Source: JAJTHJ01 sp046316025
Lineage (GTDB): Bacteria; Pseudomonadota; Gammaproteobacteria; Burkholderiales; Burkholderiaceae_F
Length of the DNA stretch: 64,000 nt
Direction: 5' to 3'
NCBI GenBank assembly: GCA_046316025.1
Contig: JBKCXU010000068.1
Span: 16,868-80,867, forward strand
Shown here piece by piece: positions 15,229-23,756 of this stretch. Made by a program: the position numbers and the translations under genes. Position 1 is the first letter of the stretch; the number at the start of each line of letters is the position of its first letter. The notes under the pieces are model-generated. The model had not been told where the DNA came from and ran no database searches. It saw only the letters and a program-made list of their open reading frames with translations.

Positions 15229-16620
15229 ATGCTCGATACCCTGACCGAAAAACTCGCCCGCGTCGTCAAGACGATGCGCGGCCAGGCGCGCCTGACCGAG
15301 GCCAACACGCAGGACATGCTGCGCGAGGTGCGGCTGGCGCTGCTGGAGGCCGACGTCGCGCTGCCGGTGGTGCGCGCCTTCATCGCCCGCGTGCGCGAGC
15401 AGGCGCTGGGCGAGGATGTCGCCGGCAGCCTGACGCCGGGCCAGGCCCTGGTCGGCGTCGTGCACCGTGAACTCACGCGCCTGCTGGGCGGCGATCTGGA
15501 GCCGCGCGAGCGCGAGCTGAACCTCGCCACGCAACCGCCGGCGGTGATCCTGTTGGCGGGCCTGCAAGGCGCGGGCAAGACCACCAGCGCAGCCAAGCTT
15601 GCCAAGTGGCTTACCGATGCGCGCCGCAAGAAGGTGTTGACGGTCTCCACTGACGTTTATCGGCCGGCGGCGATCGAGCAGTTGAAGGCCGTGACGGCGC
15701 AGGCCGGCGCGGAGTTTTTCCCGAGCAGCGGTGCGCAGAAGCCGGCCGACATCGCCGCCGCCGCGCTCGACCACGCGCGACGCCAGTTCTTCGACGTGCG
15801 GATCGTCGACACCGCCGGCCGGCTGGCGATCGACGAGGCGATGATGACCGAGGTCGCCGCCCTGCACGCGCAACTGGCGCCGATCGAAACCCTGTTCGTG
15901 GTCGACGCGATGCTCGGCCAGGACGCGGTCAACACCGCGCGCGCTTTTGCCGAACGGCTGCCGCTGACCGGCGTCGTGCTGACCAAGCTCGACGGCGACG
16001 CGCGCGGCGGTGCGGCGCTGTCGGTGCGGCAGGTGACCGGGCGGCCGATCAAGTTTGCCGGCGTGGCCGAGAAGATCGGCGGGCTGGAGCCCTTCGACCC
16101 CGAGCGGATGGCCGGGCGCGTGCTCGGCATGGGCGACATCGTCGCGCTGGTCGAGGACGTGCAGAAGTCGGTCGACATGCAGGCGGCGGAGAAATTCGCC
16201 AAACGCATGCAGTCGGGCGAGCGCTTCGACCTTAACGACTTTCGCGAACAGGTCGGGCAGATGCGCAAGATGGGCGGCATGGCGAGCCTGCTCGACAAGC
16301 TGCCGGCGCAGCTGACCCAGGCCGCGGGCCAGGTGGACACCGCGCAGGCCGACAAACAGGTGCGGCGGATGGTCGGCATCATCGATGCGATGACGCCGCA
16401 GGAGCGCAGCAAGCCCGAACTGCTCAAGGCCTCGCGCAAGCGACGCATCGCCACGGGCGCCGGCGTGCCGGTGCAGGAAGTCAACCGCCTGCTCAATCAG
16501 TTCGAGCAGATGCAGGGTCTGATGAAGCAGATGAAAAAGGGCGGCATGGCGCGCATGGTGCGCTCGCTGGGCGCGCTCACCGGCAAGGGCCTGCCGGGCG
16601 GGGGCTTCCGCCCGCGCTGA
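15229..16620 (+). CDS. ffh: Signal recognition particle protein Ffh
   Basis: SRP54 GTPase of 463 residues that binds signal sequences and 4.5S RNA for co-translational membrane targeting. The G-domain motifs are GLQGAGKTTSAAKLA (G1, near residue 111), DTAGR (G3, near 193) and TKLDGD (G4, near 251). The methionine-rich M domain (about 300-463) includes SGERFDLNDFREQVGQMRKM and finishes MKKGGMARMVRSLG. The start at 15229 (MLDTLTEKLARVVKTMRG) is the canonical Ffh N-terminus. Upstream in-frame sequence is antisense to the CcsA-like gene. The 4.5S RNA gene itself was not found in this window. Confidence 0.97.
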   Translation: MLDTLTEKLARVVKTMRGQARLTEANTQDMLREVRLALLEADVALPVVRAFIARVREQALGEDVAGSLTPGQALVGVVHRELTRLLGGDLEPRERELNLATQPPAVILLAGLQGAGKTTSAAKLAKWLTDARRKKVLTVSTDVYRPAAIEQLKAVTAQAGAEFFPSSGAQKPADIAAAALDHARRQFFDVRIVDTAGRLAIDEAMMTEVAALHAQLAPIETLFVVDAMLGQDAVNTARAFAERLPLTGVVLTKLDGDARGGAALSVRQVTGRPIKFAGVAEKIGGLEPFDPERMAGRVLGMGDIVALVEDVQKSVDMQAAEKFAKRMQSGERFDLNDFREQVGQMRKMGGMASLLDKLPAQLTQAAGQVDTAQADKQVRRMVGIIDAMTPQERSKPELLKASRKRRIATGAGVPVQEVNRLLNQFEQMQGLMKQMKKGGMARMVRSLGALTGKGLPGGGFRPR

Positions 16621-16623
16621 CGG

Positions 16624-17295
16624 TCAGCGCGCCGCGGCGGTCGCCAGCTTCGTCTCGAACGCCCAGCGCCTCTGCCACGCGGCGTTGACCGCGTTGGGGT
16701 ACTCCGGCCGGCCGCGGCTACCGTTGTAGCGGCCCAGCGCGTAGTACAGGTTGCCCTGTTCCAGATCGAGGTAGTGGCGCAGGATCACGCAGCCATAGCG
16801 CAGGTTGGCGCGCAGGTCGAAGAGCTTGCGCGCGTCGCCGTCGCCGATCACGTTGGTCCAAAACGGCATCACCTGCATGTAGCCGCGCGCGCCGGCGCTG
16901 GAGATCGCGTACTTGCGGAAGTTGCTCTCCACCTCGATCAACGCCAGCACCAGTTGACGGTCCAGCCCGGCGCGGGCGGCTTCGTAGTCGAGCGTGCGCA
17001 GGAAGTCGTAGCGCAGGCGGTCGTCGGGTTTGCGGACTTTAAGGCGCGCCGACATCGAACCCATCCACTCGATGAAGGCGACCTGCGCGGTCGACTCGTC
17101 GAAGCTGCGCAGCGGCGGCCGGGCGTCGGCGATCTGGGCCGCGAGTGCGACGCGCACCGCGTCGGCAAGGGGCTCGTAACGCTGGTTGCCGGCGCGCGCC
17201 GCCGGCAGCGCCGCGGCGAGCGGCGCTGCGAGCGCGGCGCGCAGCAGCGCTCGCCGCCTAGGCTTGGACGCGGCTGCGGACGAAGGCAACGGCAT
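16624..17295 (-). CDS. Lytic transglycosylase (SLT domain), exported
   Basis: 223 residues from the ATG at 17295. The N-terminus (KPRRRALLRAALAAPLAAALPAARA) reads as a signal peptide with an arginine cluster; a twin-arginine route is possible. The SLT domain has the catalytic Glu and motifs split across LALIEVESNFRKYAISSAGA, RGYMQVMPFW and GRYNGSRGRPEYP. It cleaves peptidoglycan glycan strands to anhydro-muropeptides in the periplasm. The start overlaps the proS 3' end by 38 nt. A longer frame to 17373 exists but would lie deeper inside proS and lack a plausible leader. It is probably co-transcribed with proS. Confidence 0.88.
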   Translation of the reverse strand: MPLPSSAAASKPRRRALLRAALAAPLAAALPAARAGNQRYEPLADAVRVALAAQIADARPPLRSFDESTAQVAFIEWMGSMSARLKVRKPDDRLRYDFLRTLDYEAARAGLDRQLVLALIEVESNFRKYAISSAGARGYMQVMPFWTNVIGDGDARKLFDLRANLRYGCVILRHYLDLEQGNLYYALGRYNGSRGRPEYPNAVNAAWQRRWAFETKLATAAAR

Positions 17296-19045
17296 CGCCG
17301 ACCTCGACCGGCGTGGTTTGCAGGCTGCGGCGTTCGACGTACTCGACCTTGCCTTCCTTGAGTCCGCGCTCACCGACGGTCAGACGGTGCGGGATGCCGA
17401 TCAGTTCCCAGTCGGCGAACATCGCGCCGGGGCGTTCGCCGCGGTCGTCGAGCACTACATCTACCCCAGCGGCAAGTAGCTCCGCATAGAGCCGGTTGGC
17501 AACCTCCGCCACCTGCGCCGAGGCCAGATAGTTGACCGGGCAAATTGCCACCGTAAACGGCGCCAGCGCATCGGGCCAGATGATGCCGCGCGTGTCGTTG
17601 TTTTGCTCGACCGCGGCGCCCAGCAGGCGGCTGATGCCGATGCCGTAGCAGCCCATTTTCATCGGCTGCGGGCGGCCGTTCTCGTCGGTGTAGGCGACGT
17701 TCATGCTCTCCGGGTAAGGCAGGCCGGCAAACACGTGGCCGACTTCGATGCCGCGCTGGATGGCGAGCGTGCCGCGGCCGTCGGGCGACGGGTCGCCGGC
17801 GACTACGTTGCGGATGTCGGCCACCGCGTCCGGCTCCGGCAGGTCGCGGCCCCAGTTGATGCCGGTGGTGTGAAAGCCTTCTTCGTTGCTGCCGCAGACG
17901 AAGTCGCTCATGTTGGCCACCGTGCGGTCGGCTACGACTTTCACCGGAAGCCGCGTGCCGATCGGGCCGAGATACCCCGGCTTGCAGCCGAAGGAGGCGA
18001 CGATCTCCGCTTCGGTGGCGAAGCGGTAGCCGCCATTGAGTCCTTCGACCTTGCCGGCCTTGACTTCGTTTAGTTGGTGATCGCCGCGCAGCAGCAACAG
18101 CCAGATCTCAGCAGCGCTCGTTGTGCCGCGCCCCAGTTCACGGAAGTTACGTGCCTCCGTGAGTTTTTCCAAATCAATGATCTCCCGTTCCACCGCCAGC
18201 ACGATCGACTTCACCGTCTGCTGCAGCGGCAGGCCGAGGAAGGCGGCGACATCCTCGCACTTCTCCTTGCCCGGCGTAGCGGTCTTGACCATCGGTTGGG
18301 TCGGTGCCGCGCGTTGGGCGACGAGCGGCAGCGCTTCGGCGAGCTCGATGTTGGCCGCGTAGTCGGAATCCGGGCACCAGGCGATCGCGTCCTCGCCGGT
18401 GTCGGCGATCACCTGGAACTCGTGGCTCGCGTTGCCGCCGATGGTGCCGGTGTCGGCGGCCACCGCCCGGAAGGCAAGGCCCATGCGGGTGAAGATGCGC
18501 ACGTAGGCGTCGTACATCGCCTGGTAGCTCGCGCGCATGCCGGCTTCGTCGCGGTCGAACGAGTAGGCGTCCTTCATCGTGAACTCGCGCCCGCGCATCA
18601 CGCCGAAGCGCGGCCGCCGCTCGTCGCGGAACTTGGTCTGGATGTGATACAGGTTGAGCGGCAGCTGCTTGTAGCTCTTGATCGACTCGCGCACCACGTC
18701 GGCGATCACTTCCTCCGAGGTCGGCTGCACGATGAAGTCGCGCTCGTGCCGGTCTTTGAGCCGCAGCATCTCCGGTCCCATTTTTTCCCAGCGGCCGGAC
18801 TCGACCCACAGCTCGGCCGGCTGGATCACCGGCATCAGCAATTCGCTGGCGCCGGCGCGGTTCATCTCCTCGCGCACGATCGCCTCGATCTTGCGCAGCA
18901 CGCGCAGCCCGAGCGGCAGATAGGTGTAGATGCCGGCGGCGAGCTTGCGGATCATCGCCGCGCGGGCGAGCAGGCGGTGGCTCGTGACCTCGGCGTCGGC
19001 CGGGGCTTCTTTCAGCGTTTGCACAAAACAGGCGGAGGCGCGCAT
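17258..19045 (-). CDS. proS: Proline--tRNA ligase
   Basis: Class II synthetase of 595 residues, bacterial type with a YbaK-like editing insertion (roughly residues 225-400) that deacylates Ala-tRNA-Pro. Class II motif 2 is within FRDERRPRFGVMRGREF and motif 3 within GCYGIGISRLLGAAVE. The start at 19045 gives MRASACFVQTLKEAPADAEV, aligned with known ProRS N-termini; an upstream in-frame ATG at 19090 would add 15 atypical residues. It is divergent from rppH with 68 bp between starts, so the promoters must be interleaved. Confidence 0.96.
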   Translation of the reverse strand: MRASACFVQTLKEAPADAEVTSHRLLARAAMIRKLAAGIYTYLPLGLRVLRKIEAIVREEMNRAGASELLMPVIQPAELWVESGRWEKMGPEMLRLKDRHERDFIVQPTSEEVIADVVRESIKSYKQLPLNLYHIQTKFRDERRPRFGVMRGREFTMKDAYSFDRDEAGMRASYQAMYDAYVRIFTRMGLAFRAVAADTGTIGGNASHEFQVIADTGEDAIAWCPDSDYAANIELAEALPLVAQRAAPTQPMVKTATPGKEKCEDVAAFLGLPLQQTVKSIVLAVEREIIDLEKLTEARNFRELGRGTTSAAEIWLLLLRGDHQLNEVKAGKVEGLNGGYRFATEAEIVASFGCKPGYLGPIGTRLPVKVVADRTVANMSDFVCGSNEEGFHTTGINWGRDLPEPDAVADIRNVVAGDPSPDGRGTLAIQRGIEVGHVFAGLPYPESMNVAYTDENGRPQPMKMGCYGIGISRLLGAAVEQNNDTRGIIWPDALAPFTVAICPVNYLASAQVAEVANRLYAELLAAGVDVVLDDRGERPGAMFADWELIGIPHRLTVGERGLKEGKVEYVERRSLQTTPVEVGDAVAFVRSRVQA

Positions 19046-19113
19046 GGAACTCTTGGGGCCGGCAGCGGGCGCATATAGAATCGACCGCAAATCATAGATG
19101 CTCAGGTGGAGGC

Positions 19114-19659
19114 ATGCTGGACAAAGACGGGTTCCGTCCCAACGTCGGCATCATCCTGCTCAACCAACGCAACGAGGTCTTCTGGGGTAAACGGGTCAGG
19201 CAGCATTCGTGGCAGTTCCCGCAGGGCGGCATCAAGTTCGGCGAGTCGCCGGAACAGGCCATGTTCCGCGAGCTGTACGAAGAAATCGGCCTGACGCGCG
19301 AGCAGGTTCAAATCGTCGCCCGCACGCGCGACTGGCTGCGCTACGAAGTCCCCGAGCAGTGGATTCGGCGCGAGTTGCGCGGCAACTATCGCGGCCAGAA
19401 GCAGATCTGGTTCCTTTTGCGGCTCACCGCCCGCGACTGCGACGTCTGCCTGCGCCGCAGCGAGAAGCCGGAATTCGACGCCTGGCGCTGGCACGACTAC
19501 TGGGTGCCGCTGGAGGCGGTGATCGAGTTCAAGCGCGACGTGTACCAGCAGGCGCTCGCGGAGCTCTCGCGCTACGTGTTCCGCGTCGGGCGGCATCCGG
19601 CGGCGCGGCGACGCATGGGCGAGACCAAGCCTGTGGCGACCGAACGCAACGCTGTTTGA
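19114..19659 (+). CDS. rppH: RNA pyrophosphohydrolase (Nudix)
   Basis: 181-residue Nudix hydrolase that removes pyrophosphate from 5'-triphosphate mRNA and so triggers RNase E-dependent decay. The N-terminus MLDKDGFRPNVGIILLNQ and the Nudix box GGIKFGESPEQAMFRELYEE (followed by IG) match RppH/NudH closely. QHSWQFPQGG precedes the box. GGTGGAGG about seven bases before the ATG is a good ribosome-binding site, and TAGAAT at 19076-19081 is a plausible -10. The C-terminal tail after residue 155 is basic and probably unstructured. Confidence 0.95.
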   Translation: MLDKDGFRPNVGIILLNQRNEVFWGKRVRQHSWQFPQGGIKFGESPEQAMFRELYEEIGLTREQVQIVARTRDWLRYEVPEQWIRRELRGNYRGQKQIWFLLRLTARDCDVCLRRSEKPEFDAWRWHDYWVPLEAVIEFKRDVYQQALAELSRYVFRVGRHPAARRRMGETKPVATERNAV

Positions 19660-19692
19660 GCGTAGTCCCGGCGCAGGACCAGGCGACGTGCG

Positions 19693-20817
19693 TCACACCA
19701 CGACCAGGTTGTCGCGGTGGATCAGCTCCGGCTCGTCGATGTAGCCCAGGATCGACTCGATTTCGGCGGTCGCGCGGCGGGCGATCTTGCGCGCATCCTC
19801 GGCGCCGTAGTTGGTGAGGCCGCGCGCGACGTCGCGCCCGGCCTCGTCCACACAGGCGATCACGTCGCCGCGGACGAAGTCGCCCTCCACCGCGGTCACA
19901 CCGATCGGCAGCAGGCTCTTGCCGCCACGGCGTAGCGCGTTGGCCGCGCCGGCGTCGACGACGACGCGGCCCTTCATCAGCAGGTGATCGGCCAGCCACT
20001 GCTTGCGCGCATTGAGCGTGTTGGTGGCGGCGGCGAGTTGCGAGCCGATCCGCTCGCCGGCCGCCAGCCGCAGCAGCACGCGCTCTTCGCGCCCGCTGGC
20101 AATCACCGTATGCGCGCCGCTGCGCGCGGCGCGCTTGGCAGCGAGCACTTTGGTGATCATCCCGCCGCGGGCTATCGCGCTGCCGGTTCCGCCGGCGATG
20201 CTCTCCAGATGCGGGTCGCCGGCCTGCGCGTCGGCGACCAGCGTGGCGCTGGGGTCGCGGCGCGGGTCGGCGGAAAACAGGCCCGGCTGATCGGTGAGGA
20301 TCACCAGCACGTCGGCTTCGACCAGGTTGGCCACCAGCGCGCCCAGCGTGTCGTTGTCGCCGAACTTGATCTCATCGGTGACGACGGTGTCGTTCTCGTT
20401 GATCACCGGCACCACGCCCAGCTCGAGCAGAGTGAAGAGCGTGGAGCGGGCGTTTAGATAGCGCGCCCGGTCGGCCAAGTCGGCGTGGGTCAGCAGCACC
20501 TGCGCGCTGGCGCGGCCGTGGGCGCGGAAAGCCGCTTCGTAGGCCTGCGCCAGCCCCATCTGGCCGACCGCGGCGGCGGCCTGCAATTCGTGGATCTGCT
20601 GCGGGCGTTTGCTCCAGCCCAGGCGCTGCATGCCTTCGGCAATCGCGCCGCTGGACACCAGCACCACCTGCCGGCCGCCTGCGGCCAGTTGCGCGATCTG
20701 TTCGGCCCAGCGTTCGATGGCGCCGAGGTCGAGGCCGCGCCCGTCGTTGGTAACGAGGCTGGAGCCCACCTTGACCACCAGCCGGCGCGCGCCGGCGACG
20801 ACCGACTGGCGGCTCAT
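19693..20817 (-). CDS. proB: Glutamate 5-kinase
   Basis: First enzyme of proline synthesis; it phosphorylates glutamate to gamma-glutamyl phosphate. The 374 residues comprise an amino-acid kinase domain (RLVVKVGSSLVTNDGRGLDL near the N-terminus, INENDTVVTDEIKFGDND in the middle) and a C-terminal PUA domain (from about residue 280). The chosen start at 20817 (MSRQSVVAGARR) overlaps the obgE stop by 4 nt, and the longer frame to 20868 lies inside obgE. Linkage to obgE is common in betaproteobacteria. Activity is normally feedback-inhibited by proline. Confidence 0.95.
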   Translation of the reverse strand: MSRQSVVAGARRLVVKVGSSLVTNDGRGLDLGAIERWAEQIAQLAAGGRQVVLVSSGAIAEGMQRLGWSKRPQQIHELQAAAAVGQMGLAQAYEAAFRAHGRASAQVLLTHADLADRARYLNARSTLFTLLELGVVPVINENDTVVTDEIKFGDNDTLGALVANLVEADVLVILTDQPGLFSADPRRDPSATLVADAQAGDPHLESIAGGTGSAIARGGMITKVLAAKRAARSGAHTVIASGREERVLLRLAAGERIGSQLAAATNTLNARKQWLADHLLMKGRVVVDAGAANALRRGGKSLLPIGVTAVEGDFVRGDVIACVDEAGRDVARGLTNYGAEDARKIARRATAEIESILGYIDEPELIHRDNLVVV

Positions 20818-21830
20818 CGCGCCTGCCGCGCGAGGTGTTTGCCGACTTCGCGCATCAGCTCGCGGCAACCTTCGCCGCTGACCGCGGAGATGGCAAACAC
20901 CGGCGCGGTCGTGCGCAGGCGCCGGCGCAGCGCGGCCACGCGGGCGGCGCGCTCTTCGGGCGGCAGCGCGTCGATCTTGTTGAACACCAGCCAGCGCGGC
21001 TTGCGGGCGAGCGCGGGGTCGAACTTCTTCAACTCCGCAACCAGCGCCCGCACGGCTTTGACCGGGTCGTCCTCGACGTCGAGCGGCGCGATATCGACCA
21101 CGTGCAGCAGCAGCCGGGTGCGCGCCAGATGGCGCAAAAAGCGGTGGCCCAAGCCCGCGCCTTCGGCCGCACCTTCGATCAGCCCCGGGATGTCGGCCAG
21201 TACGAAGCTCATGTCGCCGTCGGTGCGCACCACGCCCAGGTGCGGGTGCAGCGTGGTGAACGGGTAGTCGGCGACCTTCGGCCGCGCGTTGGACACCGCG
21301 GCGATCAGCGTGGACTTGCCCGCGTTGGGCAAGCCCAGCAAGCCGACGTCGGCCAGCACCTTGAGCTCCAGCCGCAACTGGCGCGCTTCGCCCGCCTCGC
21401 CCAGTGTGCGCTGGCGCGGCGCGCGGTTGGTGCTGGACTTGAAGTGGATGTTGCCCAGGCCGCCGGCGCCGCCTTTGGCGAGCAGCGCGCGGGCGCCGTC
21501 GGTGGCGAGGTCGGCGACGGTCGCGCCGCTGGTTTCGTCCGTCACCACCGTGCCGACCGGCATGCGCAGTTCGATATCGGCGCCGCCGGCGCCGTAGCAG
21601 TCGCTGCCGCGGCCGTGCTCGCCGTTGGTGGCGGCAAACTTGCGCGTGTAGCGGTAGTCGATCAGCGTGTTGATGTTGCGGTTGGCTACGGCCCAGACGC
21701 TGCCGCCGCGCCCGCCGTCGCCACCGTCCGGCCCACCTTTCGGGATGAACTTCTCGCGCCGGAAGGATGCGCAGCCGTCGCCGCCGCGGCCGCCGGCCAC
21801 TTCGATGCGCGCTTCGTCGATGAATTTCAT
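20814..21830 (-). CDS. obgE: Obg family GTPase
   Basis: 338-residue GTPase that associates with the 50S subunit and takes part in ribosome maturation and stringent-response control. The glycine-rich Obg fold fills residues 1-158 (MKFIDEARIEVAGGRGGDG start). The G domain follows with GLPNAGKSTLIAAVSNARPK (G1), the TTLHPHLG switch region, DIPGLIEGA (G3) and VFNKID (G4). It lies downstream of rplU-rpmA on the same strand, but a strong hairpin terminator separates it from rpmA, so it is probably expressed by partial read-through or from its own promoter. Confidence 0.96.
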   Translation of the reverse strand: MKFIDEARIEVAGGRGGDGCASFRREKFIPKGGPDGGDGGRGGSVWAVANRNINTLIDYRYTRKFAATNGEHGRGSDCYGAGGADIELRMPVGTVVTDETSGATVADLATDGARALLAKGGAGGLGNIHFKSSTNRAPRQRTLGEAGEARQLRLELKVLADVGLLGLPNAGKSTLIAAVSNARPKVADYPFTTLHPHLGVVRTDGDMSFVLADIPGLIEGAAEGAGLGHRFLRHLARTRLLLHVVDIAPLDVEDDPVKAVRALVAELKKFDPALARKPRWLVFNKIDALPPEERAARVAALRRRLRTTAPVFAISAVSGEGCRELMREVGKHLARQAR

Positions 21831-21837
21831 GGCCGCA

Positions 21838-21869
21838 AAGAAAAAGGCCCTGCCGGCTGCGGCAGGGCC
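21838..21869 (-). terminator. Terminator between rpmA and obgE
   Basis: Perfect 9-bp stem GGCCCTGCC (21846-21854) / GGCAGGGCC (21861-21869) with a 6-nt loop. On the minus strand it is followed by TTTTTCTTT. It ends the rplU-rpmA transcript only a few bases before the obgE ATG. Confidence 0.85.
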
Positions 21870-21908
21870 ATCTTCGAAGGAGACGAAAAGAAGCTGCCGC
21901 GGCGCGCG

Positions 21909-22169
21909 TTACGCGGCCGGCAGCACGCTCACGGTCTGGCGGTTATGCGCGCCGCCGGTGGCGAACTTGACCGTGCCGGCGGCCAGCGCAAAGAGCGTGT
22001 GGTCGCGGCCGATGCCGACGTTGTCGCCGGGGTGGAACTGCGTGCCGCGCTGGCGGACGATGATGCTGCCGGCGTTGATCTGCTCGCCGCCGAAGGCTTT
22101 GACGCCGAGGCGCTTGGCCTGCGAATCGCGGCCGTTACGCGAGGAGCCGCCTGCTTTTTTGTGTGCCAT
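21909..22169 (-). CDS. rpmA: 50S ribosomal protein L27
   Basis: 86-residue ribosomal protein near the peptidyl-transferase centre. The N-terminus MAHKKAGGSSRNGRDSQAKR and the core RQRGTQFHPGDNVGIGRDHT are diagnostic. There is no cleavable leader of the Firmicutes type. It follows rplU by 12 bp and precedes a strong terminator, so rplU-rpmA is a compact two-gene ribosomal operon. Confidence 0.98.
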   Translation of the reverse strand: MAHKKAGGSSRNGRDSQAKRLGVKAFGGEQINAGSIIVRQRGTQFHPGDNVGIGRDHTLFALAAGTVKFATGGAHNRQTVSVLPAA

Positions 22170-22181
22170 GTCGTTTACCTT

Positions 22182-22490
22182 TTAGGCGATCGAGTCGATG
22201 CGGACTTCCGTGTAGTTCTGCCGATGACCCTGGGTCTTGGCGTAGTGCTTGCGGCGGCGCATCTTGAAGATTCGCACCTTGTCGCCGCGCCCGTGCGCAA
22301 GCACGGTGGCCTGCACGGCGGCACCGGCCACGAGCGGCGTGCCGAGGCGCAGGTCGGCGCCGTCGCCCACCGCCAGCACTTGGTCGAGCGTCACGACGCT
22401 GCCGACTTCGGCCGGCAGCGATTCGATTTTGAGTTTGTCGCCGGGGGCCACGCGATACTGCTTGCCGCCGGTCTTGATCACTGCATGCAT
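22182..22490 (-). CDS. rplU: 50S ribosomal protein L21
   Basis: 102-residue ribosomal protein. It starts MHAVIKTGGKQYRVAPGDKL, the standard L21 N-terminus, at 22490; the open frame upstream to 22559 is leader. The C-terminal RMRRRKHYAKTQGHRQNYTE motif is characteristic (residues about 75-95). It is transcribed from a well-formed promoter about 60 bp upstream and forms an operon with rpmA. Confidence 0.98.
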   Translation of the reverse strand: MHAVIKTGGKQYRVAPGDKLKIESLPAEVGSVVTLDQVLAVGDGADLRLGTPLVAGAAVQATVLAHGRGDKVRIFKMRRRKHYAKTQGHRQNYTEVRIDSIA

Positions 22491-22558
22491 TTCTGGACTC
22501 CAGCTTGCCGGGGCGTGTCGAAATGCGCGGCAAGTGAGCGGGATTTCGGAAGCCGGCA

Positions 22559-22587
22559 ATTGTGCCAGACGCCTCGGTAGGGGTCAA
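22559..22587 (-). promoter_or_regulatory. rplU-rpmA promoter
   Basis: Minus-strand -35 TTGACC (22582-22587), 17-bp spacer, -10 CACAAT (22559-22564). The predicted start of transcription near 22552 gives a leader of about 60 nt before the rplU ATG. Confidence 0.65.
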
Positions 22588-22626
22588 ACCGCGACTGCGC
22601 GCGGCGGCGGTGATGGGGCCGACACC

Positions 22627-22632
22627 TATAAT
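22627..22632 (+). promoter_or_regulatory. -10 element for ispB
   Basis: Perfect TATAAT facing ispB. No good -35 hexamer is seen at the usual distance (about 22604-22609). Transcription would start near 22639, giving a leader of only 10-25 nt. Confidence 0.5.
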
Positions 22633-22664
22633 GATTCGCGATACCGCCCTTGCGGCCCATTGCC

Positions 22665-23666
22665 GTGTCCACGACTTCTTCCGCCCCACCGCCTGCTGCG
22701 CTCGATCCGGCGCAAATCCTTGCGCCGATCGCGGCCGACATGCAGGCGGTGGATACGACGATCCGCGCGCGCCTGGACTCCGACGTGGTGCTGATCCGTA
22801 CCATCGCCGAGTACATCGTCGGCGCCGGCGGCAAGCGGCTGCGGCCGGCGCTGCTGCTACTGGTGGCGCGCGCGCTCGGCTACGGCGGCGGCCACCACCA
22901 CCTGCTGGCGGCGGTGATCGAATTCATCCACACCGCCACGCTGCTGCACGACGACGTGGTCGATGAGTCCGACCTGCGCCGCGGCCGGCCGACCGCCAAT
23001 GCCGAGTTCGGCAACGCGGCGAGCGTACTGGTGGGCGACTTCTTGTACTCGCGCGCCTTCCAGATGATGGTCGAGGCCGACGACATGCGCGTGCTGCGCA
23101 TCCTGGCCGATGCGACCAACCGCATCGCCGAAGGCGAGGTGCTGCAACTGCTCAACGTGCACGACGCCAGTGTGGACGAGGCGCGCTACATGGCGGTGGT
23201 CGAGCGCAAGACGGCCACGCTGTTCGAAGCCGCCGCGCGCATCGGCGCCGTGATCGCCGGGGCGGATGCAGCGGTGGAGGCGCAGTGCGGCAGCTACGGT
23301 GCGGCGCTCGGCACGGCGTTTCAGATCGTCGATGACGTGCTCGATTACTCCGGCCAGACCGACGAAATCGGCAAGCGGCTGGGCGACGATCTGCGCGAAG
23401 GCAAGGTCACGCTGCCGCTGATCCATGCGCTGGCGCACGCGCCGGCGTCCGACCGCGCGGCCATCCAGACGGCGATTGCCGAGGGCAACGGCGACTTTGC
23501 GCGCATCGCGTCGATCGTGCGCGCGGCCGGCTCGATCGACTATGCGCAGCAGCGCGCCCAGGCGCTGTCGGACTCGGCGCGGGCCGCGGCGCTGGCGCTG
23601 CCGGACTCGGTCTTCCGCGCGTCTTTGCTAGACTTGAATTCTTTCGCGCTTCAACGTGATCGATAG
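22665..23666 (+). CDS. ispB: Octaprenyl (polyprenyl) diphosphate synthase
   Basis: Trans-polyprenyl transferase that makes the ubiquinone side chain. The first aspartate-rich motif is LLHDDVVDESDLRRG and the second is QIVDDVLDYSGQ; an FQMMVEADDM-type helix and the GAGGKRLRP substrate site are also present. The frame is open from a TTG at 22650; I use the GTG at 22665 (VSTTSSAPPP), but there is no clear Shine-Dalgarno for either. The C-terminal FALQRDR matches IspB. Its stop codon is two bases before tRNA-Pro, so the two must share a transcript. Confidence 0.93.
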   Translation: MSTTSSAPPPAALDPAQILAPIAADMQAVDTTIRARLDSDVVLIRTIAEYIVGAGGKRLRPALLLLVARALGYGGGHHHLLAAVIEFIHTATLLHDDVVDESDLRRGRPTANAEFGNAASVLVGDFLYSRAFQMMVEADDMRVLRILADATNRIAEGEVLQLLNVHDASVDEARYMAVVERKTATLFEAAARIGAVIAGADAAVEAQCGSYGAALGTAFQIVDDVLDYSGQTDEIGKRLGDDLREGKVTLPLIHALAHAPASDRAAIQTAIAEGNGDFARIASIVRAAGSIDYAQQRAQALSDSARAAALALPDSVFRASLLDLNSFALQRDR

Positions 23667-23668
23667 CT

Positions 23669-23745
<77 letters not shown>

Positions 23746-23756
23746 GGCTTTCTTCT

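Noticed and set aside
17296..17373. Longer N-terminus for the lytic transglycosylase
   Set aside because: It would lie deeper inside proS and place a non-signal sequence before the evident signal peptide.
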